64,000 nt of DNA from Desulfurobacteriaceae bacterium (lineage in GTDB: Bacteria; Aquificota; Aquificia; Desulfurobacteriales; Desulfurobacteriaceae). Shown piece by piece: positions 1 through 8,266 of the stretch. Made by a program: the position numbers and the translations under genes. Within the stretch, counting starts at the first letter, position 1. Each line of letters begins with the position of its first letter. Under the pieces are notes generated by a model, which was not told the origin of the DNA, made no database searches, and worked only from the letters and a program-made list of their open reading frames with translations. Where the stretch lies: the NCBI GenBank assembly GCA_027068415.1, contig JAMOTD010000015.1, forward strand, positions 62,001 to 126,000. The letters run 5' to 3'.

Positions 1-227
1 CAACCCATCGGGTGAAGTACGTTGTAGCCGGCCATTCTCTTAAACCTTGCTATAACGTCCCCTATTGAGTAGTTCCTTACGTGTCCCATGTGAATCTTTC
101 CAGAAGGGTAGGGGAACATCTCAAGGACGTAGTACTTTTTCCTACCGTCGGGTTTACTCTCAAAGACCTTCTCCTCTTCCCACCTCTTCTGCCACTTCTC
201 CTCTATCTCTTTAGGCGAAAATTTCAT
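1..227 (-). CDS. leuS: Leucyl-tRNA synthetase, N-terminal fragment (runs off the window)
   Basis: Attaches leucine to tRNA-Leu in the cytoplasm. Only the first 75 codons are present; the gene continues beyond base 1. The visible peptide begins [16 protein letters not shown], then has [12 protein letters not shown], which contains the class I synthetase HIGH motif (here HMGH) in its LeuRS context, followed by [20 protein letters not shown]. The start is an ATG at 227-225 preceded on the minus strand by GGAGAAGAG. It is divergent from the thioredoxin-like gene; about 76 bp between them must hold both promoters. Confidence 0.93.
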   Translation of the reverse strand, partial: MKFSPKEIEEKWQKRWEEEKVFESKPDGRKKYYVLEMFPYPSGKIHMGHVRNYSIGDVIARFKRMAGYNVLHPMG

Positions 228-303
228 CTCTCTTCTCCTCCGTAGCCCTTGTACTTCAGACGGATAATATAATTAGGCTCAATTTTAGCCGGGAGGTTTT
301 CCC

Positions 304-732
304 ATGTCCATTCCCGAGCCCCTTTTAAAGGTTGCGGCAGTCTTCTTTGACGTCATCTTTGTTTTGATTGTCTTCTCTTTTCTCTTTATTTTCGGCCTCA
401 GGCTTTACTGGAGGTGGAAGGCAAGGAGGCTCAGCGGTAAGCCCCTTCCCGAAAGCCTTCTCACTCCGAAGTTAAAGAAGGGTAAGGGCTTAATCTACTT
501 CTACGCCCCCAACTGCCGTCCCTGTCAGATGGTTGAGCCGGTTTACAGAAAGCTCTCCAAGGAGCTTAAGGGAGTTCACTTTGTAAAGGTAAACGTTGCC
601 GAAAACCCTCAGGCTGCAAGGGAAATCGGAATTCTCGCAACCCCTTCAATGGTTGTAGTTGAGAGTGGTAGGATTAAGGAGGTACTGCTCGGCCCAGTAA
701 GTGAGGGTACTTTAAGGGAGAAGCTGAAGTGA
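304..732 (+). CDS. Membrane-anchored thioredoxin-like protein
   Basis: A 142-residue thioredoxin-fold protein tethered to the membrane. Residues about 12-35 form one hydrophobic segment, followed by a basic stretch (RWKARR), so the thioredoxin domain probably faces the cytoplasm by the positive-inside rule. The redox motif is CRPC at residues 71-74 within YFYAPNCRPCQ, and the cis-proline region appears as ILATPSMVV. It likely exchanges disulfides on an unknown partner. The ATG start follows GGGAGG. Its stop overlaps the GTG start of the next gene (GTGA), so the two are translationally coupled. Confidence 0.85.
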   Translation: MSIPEPLLKVAAVFFDVIFVLIVFSFLFIFGLRLYWRWKARRLSGKPLPESLLTPKLKKGKGLIYFYAPNCRPCQMVEPVYRKLSKELKGVHFVKVNVAENPQAAREIGILATPSMVVVESGRIKEVLLGPVSEGTLREKLK

Positions 733-2102
733 GGATAACCTTTAACGGAGCGGCCGGCGTTGTAACCGGCAGCTGCCACCTCTTTGAGGCGGGAGGGGTT
801 AAGTTCCTCCTTGACTGCGGACTCTTTCAGGGAAGCGAGGAGCTTGAGGAGTTAAACCCCAAGTTTACCTTTGAGCCTTCGGAGATTGACTTCGTAATCC
901 TCTCCCACGGCCACCTTGACCACTGCGGAAGGCTTCCTTACTTAATTAAAAGGGGATTCAGGGGGAAGATTTACGCAACTGCCGGAACCATTGACATATC
1001 AAGGCTAATCCTTATGGACGCCGCCCAAGTTCAGGAGGAGAACCTTAAAACCGAGAACAGGCGGCGGCTGAGGGAGGGTAAAAAGCCTAAAGAACTCCTC
1101 TACACCATAGATGACGTTTTTGACACCTTCGGCCACTTTAAGGCCTGCGACTTTAAGAGGTGGTATCAGGTGGGAGGAGTTAAGTTCCGGTTCCACGATG
1201 CGGGCCACATCCTCTGCTCGGAGTTTGTTGAGCTTGTGGTTGAGGGGAGAAGGGTGGTTTTCAGCGGGGATATCGGAAACAGCGGGAAACCCTTAATCAG
1301 AGACCCGGAGCTCCCTCCCAAGGCCGACCTTGTTTTAATAGAGACGACCTACGGAAACAGGAAGCACAAGAGCTTTAAAGAGTCGGTTGAGGAGTTTAAG
1401 GAGGCCGTCCTCTCAACCTTTAAGAGGGGCGGGGTCGTTTTAATCCCTACCTTCGCCCTTGAGAGGGCTCAGGATATCCTCTACATACTTAAGGAGATGT
1501 ACGAGAGGGGGGAGCTCCCTCCCTGCAAGGTTTTCCTTGACTCCCCCCTTGCAATCTCAATTACGAAGACCTTTAACCGCCACCCAGAGTGCCTTGAGGA
1601 GAGGGTTCTTGAGGAGCTAAGGAGGAGGGGAGACCTCTTTTCCTTTCCCTACCTCCGGTTTACTCGGAGCGTTGAGGAGTCAAAGAAGATTAACGACTAC
1701 AGGGGAAGGGCGATAATAATTGCCGGAAACGGCATGTGTACGGGCGGAAGAATCCTCCACCACATAAAGCACAGGATTTGGGATGAGAGGAACTCAATAA
1801 TCTTTGTGGGCTATCAGGCCGAGGGGACTTTGGGAAGGAAGATTGTTGAGGGGACAAGGAAGGTAAAGGTCTTTAACGAGATTGTTAAGGTAAACGCTAA
1901 AGTCTATACGATTAACGGCTTCTCCTCCCACGCCGATAAGCCCCAGCTCCTTTCGTGGCTCAAGGAGGCGGTCGGCCACAACACAAAAGTGGTTCTCGTT
2001 CACGGAGAGAGGAAGGTTCAGGAGGTTTTTAAGGAGGAGGTTGAGAGGGAGCTCTCAATCACTCCTTTTATGCCCTCACTCTACGAGAGCCTCTCCTTTT
2101 GA
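729..2102 (+). CDS. Beta-CASP metallo-beta-lactamase RNA nuclease
   Basis: A 457-residue cytoplasmic zinc hydrolase of the metallo-beta-lactamase/beta-CASP class, expected to cleave or trim RNA. The metal-binding motif HGHLDH is at residues 60-65; further ligand motifs are DAGHILCSE and FSGDIGN. The beta-CASP part includes FALERAQDILYIL and GNGMCTGG, and the C-terminal motif is GFSSHAD. There is no KH domain, so it resembles the short bacterial type rather than archaeal CPSF. The GTG start overlaps the thioredoxin stop. The TGA stop lies inside the first of two palindromes that precede the pilin gene. Confidence 0.88.
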   Translation: MRITFNGAAGVVTGSCHLFEAGGVKFLLDCGLFQGSEELEELNPKFTFEPSEIDFVILSHGHLDHCGRLPYLIKRGFRGKIYATAGTIDISRLILMDAAQVQEENLKTENRRRLREGKKPKELLYTIDDVFDTFGHFKACDFKRWYQVGGVKFRFHDAGHILCSEFVELVVEGRRVVFSGDIGNSGKPLIRDPELPPKADLVLIETTYGNRKHKSFKESVEEFKEAVLSTFKRGGVVLIPTFALERAQDILYILKEMYERGELPPCKVFLDSPLAISITKTFNRHPECLEERVLEELRRRGDLFSFPYLRFTRSVEESKKINDYRGRAIIIAGNGMCTGGRILHHIKHRIWDERNSIIFVGYQAEGTLGRKIVEGTRKVKVFNEIVKVNAKVYTINGFSSHADKPQLLSWLKEAVGHNTKVVLVHGERKVQEVFKEEVERELSITPFMPSLYESLSF

Positions 2103-2138
2103 CAAAAATTGTCACCCCTTCCGGACAAAATTTGTCAA
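2100..2138. promoter_or_regulatory. Paired palindromes, probable enhancer sites for an NtrC-family activator
   Basis: Two near-identical palindromes, TGACAAAAATTGTCA (2100-2114) and GACAAAATTTGTC (2124-2136), have centres 23 bp apart, about two helical turns. They lie roughly 45-80 bp upstream of the GG of a sigma-54 promoter, the normal place for an upstream activating sequence. That they bind a PilR/NtrC-type activator is inference; an NtrC-like regulator is encoded at 52983-54347. Confidence 0.6.
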
Positions 2139-2176
2139 TATTTAGTTTAAAACCCCTCTTTTTCTTCCTCTGAAGA

Positions 2177-2194
2177 TTGGCATCTTACCTGCTT
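2177..2194 (+). promoter_or_regulatory. Sigma-54 (-24/-12) promoter of the pilin gene
   Basis: TTGGCATCTTACCTGCTT matches the sigma-54 consensus with the invariant GG (2179-2180) and GC (2191-2192) separated by exactly 10 bases. Transcription would start near 2204, about 30 bases before the chosen pilin ATG. The TTG at which the ORF track begins lies inside this promoter, so the longer ORF cannot be the protein. Confidence 0.7.
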
Positions 2195-2233
2195 ATAAAA
2201 AGGGTGAACAAAAAACTTTATCAGGAGGTAAAC

Positions 2234-2797
2234 ATGAGGAAGCTGTCAGACTTCCGTAAAGGTTTCACTCTCATTGAGCTGATGGTGGTTGTCGCGATTA
2301 TCGCCATCCTTGCGGCAATCGCCATTCCTCAGTACAAAAACTACCAGTTAAAGGCTAAAACTGCCGAGGCGAAGATGAATATCGGTGCAATCAGAACTTC
2401 TGAAGAGGCCTATGCGGCCGAAAACGATTATTATGTGCTTACTAAGTGGGAACCTTCTACCATTCCGGGTACCTCTCCAGCAGATTTTTCCGCAACCACT
2501 ACAAATGGTTTTTCCTATCTTGGCTTTGAGCCTGCAGGGAAGGTTTACTTTAGCTATGCAGTTACTGACACCAGTGAAAAGACAGCTGCTGATGCAACAG
2601 ATGCTAATGACAGTTTAGACGGAGTTCAGGTTGCTGTTTCTACCAATGATGATATTCATATTTGGGCTGTAGGAGACCTTGATGGGGATGGTGATGCAGG
2701 AGATTCTCCTGACCCATCAAGCCTTGGCAATAATAGTGCCTTTATGGCTACAGATGAGAATCCCAAAATTCTTGATAAAAATCCGGGACATTTCTAA
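2234..2797 (+). CDS. Type IV pilin / major pilin-like protein
   Basis: Structural pilin, 187 residues. The class III leader [10 protein letters not shown] is cut by prepilin peptidase before [20 protein letters not shown], the hydrophobic assembly helix with Glu5. The rest is a globular domain ending near a GDLDGDGD loop that resembles a calcium-binding or conserved pilin loop. The ATG at 2234 is chosen over the track start because GGAGG lies 5-9 bases upstream, the leader length is normal, and a sigma-54 promoter covers the upstream start. A strong terminator follows, which would limit readthrough into the second pilin and favour a higher level of this one. Confidence 0.9.
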   Translation: MRKLSDFRKGFTLIELMVVVAIIAILAAIAIPQYKNYQLKAKTAEAKMNIGAIRTSEEAYAAENDYYVLTKWEPSTIPGTSPADFSATTTNGFSYLGFEPAGKVYFSYAVTDTSEKTAADATDANDSLDGVQVAVSTNDDIHIWAVGDLDGDGDAGDSPDPSSLGNNSAFMATDENPKILDKNPGHF

Positions 2798-2824
2798 GAA
2801 GAACTTTATTTTCTCTTCTTAAAG

Positions 2825-2850
2825 GGGCGGCGATTGCCGCCCTTTTTGTT
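2825..2850 (+). terminator. Rho-independent terminator after the first pilin
   Basis: GGGCGGC-GATT-GCCGCCC is a perfect 7-bp stem with a 4-base loop, followed directly by TTTTTGTTT. Confidence 0.9.
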
Positions 2851-2887
2851 TAAAATAACTCATTAAGATGATGTGTAGAGGTTAGGA

Positions 2888-3391
2888 GTGAAAAGAAGAA
2901 AGGGGGTTACCTTACTGGAGCTATTGATAGTATTGGGGATAGTTACTATTTTAGTTGCGCTTGCTCTTCCGGGTTATAAGAGATTTATGCTCACTGCCAG
3001 AACTACCGAGGCGAAAGTGAATATAGGAGCAATAATTATCTGTGAGGATAGCTACGCTGCGGATGCAGATAAGTATTTGACAGAAAGATATTATCCTGAT
3101 GGTAGTCCAGGTACATCTGCGCGAATCTGGAATCCTGATAACTCAGGGAATTTTAAAGAAATTGGTTTTCAACCTTCTGGGCGGGTTTACTATAGCTACG
3201 GTGTGGCTGCAGGTGACCAATCTTCTAATCCTGCTGGGGCAAACCCCTCTCATGGTGAAGTTGCGGTAACTAAAAATGCTGATATAACTGTAATAGCGAA
3301 AGGTGACCTTGATGGTGATGGAAGATTGGGTTATTTTTGCACTACAGATTTGAGGTATCCAAAAATTAAAGGAAGTATAGGAGATATTTAA
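2888..3391 (+). CDS. Second type IV pilin-like protein
   Basis: A 167-residue pilin paralogue of the upstream gene. The leader is very short (MKRRKG), followed by VTLLELLIVLGIV with the conserved Glu5. After the helix it shares TARTTEAKVNIGAI with its neighbour ([11 protein letters not shown] there) and also ends in a GDLDGDGR loop, so the pair probably arose by duplication. The start is GTG with AGAGGTTAGGAG just upstream. It is followed after 8 bp by the ABC transporter genes, suggesting one transcript. It could be a minor pilin or a second subunit of the same fibre. Confidence 0.85.
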   Translation: MKRRKGVTLLELLIVLGIVTILVALALPGYKRFMLTARTTEAKVNIGAIIICEDSYAADADKYLTERYYPDGSPGTSARIWNPDNSGNFKEIGFQPSGRVYYSYGVAAGDQSSNPAGANPSHGEVAVTKNADITVIAKGDLDGDGRLGYFCTTDLRYPKIKGSIGDI

Positions 3392-3399
3392 GTCTTATA

Positions 3400-4287
3400 A
3401 TGGGAAAGGTACTTGAAGTATCAAAGCTAAGAAAGGCGTATTCTTTAGGTTTTTTAGTAAAGAGAAAGAAAGAGATTCTAAAGTCTGTTTCTTTTAGCGT
3501 TTTTAATGAAATTTTTGGGTTTATAGGCCCCAATGGTGCGGGTAAGACGACCACAATAAAAGCAATTATGGGCTTTATCTTCCCCGACCATGGGGAGATT
3601 AGAGTTTTCGGAAAGTTAAATACGGACGTTTCTGTAAAGAGAAAAGTAGGTTTCCTTCCCGAAAGGCCTTACGTCCCCCTCTCAATAACCGGAAAGGAGT
3701 ACCTTGACTTCTGTGCCGACGTTTACGGCATTCCCTACTACGAAAGGAGGAAGAAGTACTTAAAACTCCTTGAGCTCGTTGAGCTCGTCGGCGTTGAGGA
3801 GAGGAAGCTCTCCTCTTACTCTAAAGGTATGGTTCAGCGCCTACTCTTTGCGGCAACCCTTTTAAATGAGCCCGAGCTCCTGATTCTTGACGAGCCCATG
3901 AGCGGTTTAGACCCCGTCGGGCGGAGCATAATCGCTTCTGTTATAAGGAAGCTGAAGGAGGAGGGTAAAGCCGTCTTCTACAGCTCCCACATAATTCAGG
4001 ACGTTGAGAGGCTTTCTGATAGGGTTGCCATTATAGTCGGCGGAGAGATAAAGCTGGTTGACTCGGTCTCCTCTCTTATAAGTAAGTTCATCACCGGTTA
4101 TACGGTGGTTTACAGGAAGGTCGGTGAGAGCTCCCTCCTCTCAAAGGAAGTAAACAGGCAGGAGCTCTGGCCTTTCCTTGAGAAGTTGAGAAAAGAGGGC
4201 TACGAAATAGTGGAGGTTGAGCCAAAGAGCCTCTCCCTTGAGGACATTCTCGTCTCCTTTATTAAAGGCTCCGGAGGGACGGTGTGA
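3400..4287 (+). CDS. ABC transporter ATP-binding protein (NatA/CcmA type)
   Basis: The 295-residue ATPase of an ABC-2 type exporter. The Walker A motif is GPNGAGKTT, the signature is SYSKGMVQR, the Walker B region is LLILDEPMSGLDP, and the switch histidine is in YSSHI. About 60 C-terminal residues beyond the nucleotide-binding domain are usual for this subfamily. It overlaps the permease start (GTGA). Its position directly after pilin genes and before a pilus-like periplasmic protein suggests a role linked to pilus biogenesis rather than a nutrient or drug role; the substrate is unknown. Confidence 0.9.
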   Translation: MGKVLEVSKLRKAYSLGFLVKRKKEILKSVSFSVFNEIFGFIGPNGAGKTTTIKAIMGFIFPDHGEIRVFGKLNTDVSVKRKVGFLPERPYVPLSITGKEYLDFCADVYGIPYYERRKKYLKLLELVELVGVEERKLSSYSKGMVQRLLFAATLLNEPELLILDEPMSGLDPVGRSIIASVIRKLKEEGKAVFYSSHIIQDVERLSDRVAIIVGGEIKLVDSVSSLISKFITGYTVVYRKVGESSLLSKEVNRQELWPFLEKLRKEGYEIVEVEPKSLSLEDILVSFIKGSGGTV

Positions 4288-5084
4288 GTTTCTGGCCGGT
4301 TGCAAAGCTCACCTTTAAGGAGAGCGTTAAAGAGCGTTTCTTTATCGGGATGCTCCTTGTTGAGGTTCTCCTCCTCTTCCTCAGCTACTACCTCTCCGAG
4401 CTTGCCGCCGGAGACAGCGTGAAGGTGGGCATGGACTTTGCCCTTGTCTTCTACTTCTTCCTTACAGCCCTCTTTGCCGTTATGGTTCCCGTCTCAACCC
4501 TATTTCGTGATATCTCCGATAAGTTCGTTTACCTGATACTCTCCAAACCCATTAAGAGGGAAAGCTACCTTGCTGGCAAGTACTTCGGCTCCCTTATGGC
4601 CCTTGCCCTCTTCCTCTTTGCATCCTTCTTCATAGTTTCTGTGGGAGTTTTAGGCATAAGCCACTTTGCAAGGTTGTACGTTCCTCATGTTATTGTGGTT
4701 GAGAGAATTTTTCTCCTAACTCTCTCCCTCTTTCTTATGGGGGCTCTCCTGTCGGCCTTTTCAACCTTTTTCTCAATTCTCTTTACGAGCCAGACCCTCG
4801 CCACCGTTGTCGGCTTTCTCCTCTTCCTCTCGGGTCTTGAGCTTGCCTCTGTTAAGGAGCTTGCCCTTTCTTCTGATTACGTAAGTCCCTTTAACAAGCT
4901 TTTAATAAAAGTCCTCTACTACTTCTTCCCCAACTTCTCCCTCTACGACCTCAAGGCCTATGCCGTCCACCTTCAGCTCTCCGTTTCATCCCTCTACTTC
5001 GCCCTGATTGTCCTCTATACACTTCTCTACTCCTGTGCGGTACTTTTAATCTCCACTTGGCTCTTTAACAGGAGAGAGCTGTAG
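4284..5084 (+). CDS. ABC-2 type transporter permease
   Basis: A 266-residue inner-membrane protein with about six hydrophobic segments, the layout of an ABC-2 permease. It begins with a cytoplasmic helix (FWPVAKLTFKESVKERFF) typical of NatB-like subunits. The GTG start overlaps the ATPase stop and its own stop overlaps the next start, so the three genes are tightly coupled. It forms the membrane half of the exporter with the preceding ATPase. Confidence 0.85.
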   Translation: MSFWPVAKLTFKESVKERFFIGMLLVEVLLLFLSYYLSELAAGDSVKVGMDFALVFYFFLTALFAVMVPVSTLFRDISDKFVYLILSKPIKRESYLAGKYFGSLMALALFLFASFFIVSVGVLGISHFARLYVPHVIVVERIFLLTLSLFLMGALLSAFSTFFSILFTSQTLATVVGFLLFLSGLELASVKELALSSDYVSPFNKLLIKVLYYFFPNFSLYDLKAYAVHLQLSVSSLYFALIVLYTLLYSCAVLLISTWLFNRREL

Positions 5085-5950
5085 TGAAGAGGCTGATTTT
5101 GGCGCTTTTCCTTATAGCCCTTTCCTACCCGGTTATGGAAAAGGCAACTTCCCTTAAACCTAAGGCTGAAGGGAACTCTGAGGTCTATCCTTACTCTTAC
5201 GAGCGGTTGATTTTGACCTTCCCTACCCTCAAGCCTCTTATTTCCGACCTCCTCTACATGCAGACCTGCTACCTGACCGGAAATGACGTCTTTAACCGGT
5301 GGAAGGAGAGGAAGTTCAGCAGAAAAGAGTGGAAGACTATCCTCCACAACGTTAAGGTTATGACGAGGCTTGACCCCTACTACTTTGACCCCTACTACTT
5401 TGTTGGTTCCTACATTCCCTGGAAGGTTAAGGACGACAGGGAGTTCTTAGAGGAAATTAACAACGTTTTAAAGAGCGGGATGAATTACGTTGAAGACTGG
5501 AGGCTTCCCTTCTTCATAGGGTTTAACTACTTCTACTTTATGGACGATAAGGTGAAGGGAGCTCGCTATCTTAAGAAGGCCGCCGACATGGAGGGAGCTC
5601 CTTACTACCTTAAACTCCTCGTCCCCCGCCTCTACGCTCAGTCGGGTAAGTACCAGCTTGCGGTTATTGAGACGGCACAGGAGCTAAAGAGGGCAAAGAA
5701 CGAGGTCTTGAAGAAGCAGCTTGAGAAGAGGTTAAAGGCGCTGATAGCTTTAAGGGATTTAAACTTTGCCCTTGAAAGGTACAGGAAGGTTTACGGCAGG
5801 TGTCCGGCCTCCTTGAGGGAGCTCGTTGAGAGGGGCTTTATCTCAGAAATTCCCCAAGACCCCTACGGTGGGGAATTTTTCGTTGATAAGAAGAGCTGTA
5901 CAGTCTGGACTACCAGCAATTTAAGGCCGGTTAATACTTCTTCCCGGTGA
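5084..5950 (+). CDS. Exported TPR-like protein of the pilin/ABC cluster
   Basis: 288 residues; no firm family name. A hydrophobic N-terminus (KRLILALFLIALSYPV) acts as a signal or anchor. The middle is helical with repeated YFDPYYF/YFMDDK-type elements suggestive of TPR units. The C-terminus (YGRCPASLRELVERGFISEIPQDPYGGEFF) resembles the end of GspG-like pilins, where a loop ends in P-x-DP-x-GG. It is coupled to the permease and overlaps the end of convergent lptD by 20 bp. A periplasmic role in pilus assembly with the ABC exporter is inference from context. Confidence 0.65.
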   Translation: MKRLILALFLIALSYPVMEKATSLKPKAEGNSEVYPYSYERLILTFPTLKPLISDLLYMQTCYLTGNDVFNRWKERKFSRKEWKTILHNVKVMTRLDPYYFDPYYFVGSYIPWKVKDDREFLEEINNVLKSGMNYVEDWRLPFFIGFNYFYFMDDKVKGARYLKKAADMEGAPYYLKLLVPRLYAQSGKYQLAVIETAQELKRAKNEVLKKQLEKRLKALIALRDLNFALERYRKVYGRCPASLRELVERGFISEIPQDPYGGEFFVDKKSCTVWTTSNLRPVNTSSR

Positions 5951-7862
5951 GCTTGTAGCCGTAGCTCCCTAACTTCACGAGGTTAACCGTCAGGATAATC
6001 TGGTAGTCTATCGTGTTGTCGTAGTTCTTTACCCACCTGTAGGAGAGCTCCCCGCTCCAGCAACCCCTGTTTGCCGTCAAAGTATACCCTCTCTCCCTGT
6101 CTGTTGAGCTCTTAAGGTCGTACCTCTGAAAGTACCTGAGGGATAGAAAGGGGGATAGGGGAAGTGTAAAGCCCCACTTTAGGTACTCAATGTCCATCTC
6201 TTTGCCGTCGTAGTGATTTAGCCACAGGTCAACTCCCTTCAGCCTTACCTGAGCGTAAGAGTTTAGGAAGTTGAGCCCTCCCTTTTGAGGAGAGAAGTCG
6301 GCAGTTTCCTTCAGTGTAATCCACTCTGCAGGAGTGAGCTCAAGGTCTCCCTTTACCTCTTTCCACTCGTCCCGGCCGAAGAGGTAGTCGGCCTCTGCCG
6401 AGAGCCTTGCAACTCTGCCCTCCTTCCCGTAGAGGTAGAGCTCCACCGCTGGAGTCAGCCTCCTCTCCCCCTTCACGCGGTCGGTTATGTCGTAGAAGGG
6501 GTACTCTTCCTGCTCCTTACTCTCAACGTATCGGAACGTAAGCTCCGGGTTAACGGAGAGGCCGTACTTCCCTAAGGGGTAGAACTTGTTTACCTTCGTT
6601 GAGTTCTTGAAGCTCCAGAGTTTCCTCGCCCCTGCCGTTTGGTAGTAGGTGTAGAGGTAGGTAAGCTCGCTTGTGTTCTTAACCCTCCCCAGCCACCTGC
6701 TCAGCTTTACCGAGGGCTCAAGGTTAACCCTGTAGGAGCTCCCCCCAGCCTTCCTGTAGAAGTAGGTGGCCTTTGAGTAGAGGTTAAAGGTGAGAGGGCT
6801 TTGGGGAATGGGGGTGTCAAGGAGGTAGAACGAGAGTGAGGGGAGCTTCTGGTAAATCGTATCTGCCCTTCCGTCAAGGTACCTAAGGTAAACGGCGTTT
6901 GCGTTTAAAACGGCGTGCTCCCACAGTTTGCTTGCGGTTATGTCAGATTTAGTATAGACCTGAGACTGCTCAACGGTATCAAGGTTTGAGGAGCTTTTGT
7001 AGTATTCTCTGCTACTTACGATTTCGGCCTTTGCCTTTCCGTAGAGGTACTCTGATGGCTCGTAAGTGTGCTCAAAGTTAAATTTCCAATCCTTCCTCTC
7101 TTTCTTGTTTAGCTGGTAGTAGTTGAGCTCCCCTCTGTTCCTCTCTCCGAGAACGTACCTCAGCTGAGCCTGTCCGCCCTCTCCGTTAATGCTCCTCTTT
7201 TCGTAAGTTAGGGTTAGGTCTGCGCTCCTTCCCAGTACTATGTAGAGGGGCTGCCGGTAGATGAGGCCGTCCTCACTTATGTAGCCGAACCTTGGAAAGA
7301 GAAGCCCGCTCTTTCTCTCCCTTTGAATGGGGCCGGAGAGGTAGGGAGAAACGAGAACCGGAATCTCCTTCACCCTGAAGGCTACCCACTTTCCGGAGAA
7401 AGATTCCCCCAAGAGGATTTTGAACCTCTTTGCCGAAACCGACCAGTCGGGGCAGGTGTGGGAGCAGGGGGTATACTCCCCGTCGTAGGCTATCCACTCC
7501 TTTTCCGAGATTCTTTCAATTCTGTCTGCCTTTATCCTGTCGGTTTTTGAGAGCCAACCTTCAACCTTTTCAAGTAGTGCCCTTTTTGTGTTTAAGTTGT
7601 AAATGAGGTTTTGGCAGTGGAGCTCTGCCTCTCCCTCCTTTATAACAACGTTCCCCCAAACCCTTATTACTTCCCTTTCCCTGTCGTAGAGGCCGTTGTC
7701 CCCTTCAATTATCACGTTCTCGTACTTTATTAAAACCCTTCCCCTGGCTTTTACTACCGAGTTGACGTCTCCCTCAACTACTTTTGCCGTAATGACTACG
7801 GGAACTTTCCCTCCGTAGACCGGGGCACTCAGGAGGAGCAGAGCAAGAAGGAGTTTTCTCAA
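5931..7862 (-). CDS. lptD: LPS-assembly outer-membrane protein LptD
   Basis: Places lipopolysaccharide in the outer leaflet of the outer membrane. 643 residues: signal peptide (about 1-17), an OstA/LptA-like N-terminal domain (about 20-130, with VKARGRVLIKYENVIIEGD and INGY-like strands), then a large beta-barrel rich in aromatic alternating strands. It is shorter than the E. coli protein (about 780) but normal for deep-branching Gram-negatives. The start is TTG preceded by a purine-rich stretch. Divergent from the UbiK-like gene; convergent with the TPR-like gene. It implies a true LPS outer membrane, in line with the heptosyltransferase at 62.6 kb. Confidence 0.88.
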   Translation of the reverse strand: MRKLLLALLLLSAPVYGGKVPVVITAKVVEGDVNSVVKARGRVLIKYENVIIEGDNGLYDREREVIRVWGNVVIKEGEAELHCQNLIYNLNTKRALLEKVEGWLSKTDRIKADRIERISEKEWIAYDGEYTPCSHTCPDWSVSAKRFKILLGESFSGKWVAFRVKEIPVLVSPYLSGPIQRERKSGLLFPRFGYISEDGLIYRQPLYIVLGRSADLTLTYEKRSINGEGGQAQLRYVLGERNRGELNYYQLNKKERKDWKFNFEHTYEPSEYLYGKAKAEIVSSREYYKSSSNLDTVEQSQVYTKSDITASKLWEHAVLNANAVYLRYLDGRADTIYQKLPSLSFYLLDTPIPQSPLTFNLYSKATYFYRKAGGSSYRVNLEPSVKLSRWLGRVKNTSELTYLYTYYQTAGARKLWSFKNSTKVNKFYPLGKYGLSVNPELTFRYVESKEQEEYPFYDITDRVKGERRLTPAVELYLYGKEGRVARLSAEADYLFGRDEWKEVKGDLELTPAEWITLKETADFSPQKGGLNFLNSYAQVRLKGVDLWLNHYDGKEMDIEYLKWGFTLPLSPFLSLRYFQRYDLKSSTDRERGYTLTANRGCWSGELSYRWVKNYDNTIDYQIILTVNLVKLGSYGYKLTGKKY

Positions 7863-7930
7863 ATTCCTTTACCCCTTTTCAGTTTTGTAGATTAATTTTA
7901 AACTGGAAAACCAATTGGAGGAGAGTTTAG

Positions 7931-8266
7931 ATGAAAGGGCCGACGGAAATCGTGAAGAAGTTAGCGTTGCTCCAGATAGGGTTTATCTCCCTGGTTTCGG
8001 AGAAGGTTGAGGAGCTCATAAGGGAGCTTGAGGAGAGAGGAAAGCTCTCTGAAGAAGAGGGGAGAAGGTTCCTTGAGGAGCTCAAGGATAACCTTACGAG
8101 GAAAAAGGAGGAGGTTGCGAAAGAGGTTGAGCGGATTTTAAAGGAGATGAACTTTGTTACGAGGGAGGAGTTTGAGGAGCTCAAGAAGGAGGTAGAGAGC
8201 TTAAGGGCCGAGATTGAAACCCTCAGAGCTCTCATCAAGTCCAAAGGCGAAGATGAAGGGCCTTAA
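7931..8266 (+). CDS. Small coiled-coil protein, UbiK/phasin-like
   Basis: 111 residues, highly charged and helical. The first half (IVKKLALLQIGFISLVSEKVEEL...LSEEEGRRFLEELK) resembles phasin-like accessory proteins; the last third (FVTREEFEELKKEVESLRAEIETL) is a coiled coil like the BMFP/UbiK C-terminus. It overlaps the UbiB kinase gene by 14 bp, and UbiK proteins assist quinone biosynthesis in other bacteria, so a supporting role in quinone or membrane-lipid metabolism is a reasonable inference. The ATG follows GGAGGAGAG. Confidence 0.6.
   Translation: MKGPTEIVKKLALLQIGFISLVSEKVEELIRELEERGKLSEEEGRRFLEELKDNLTRKKEEVAKEVERILKEMNFVTREEFEELKKEVESLRAEIETLRALIKSKGEDEGP

Noticed and set aside
1005-1296. 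ORFs inside the beta-CASP gene in other frames
   Set aside because: Overlap shadows of a well-supported gene with no homology-like content.
7870-7915. Imperfect inverted repeat TTTTCAGTTT / AAACTGGAAAA between lptD and the UbiK-like gene
   Set aside because: One-base mismatch in AT-rich promoter DNA; too weak to call an operator.
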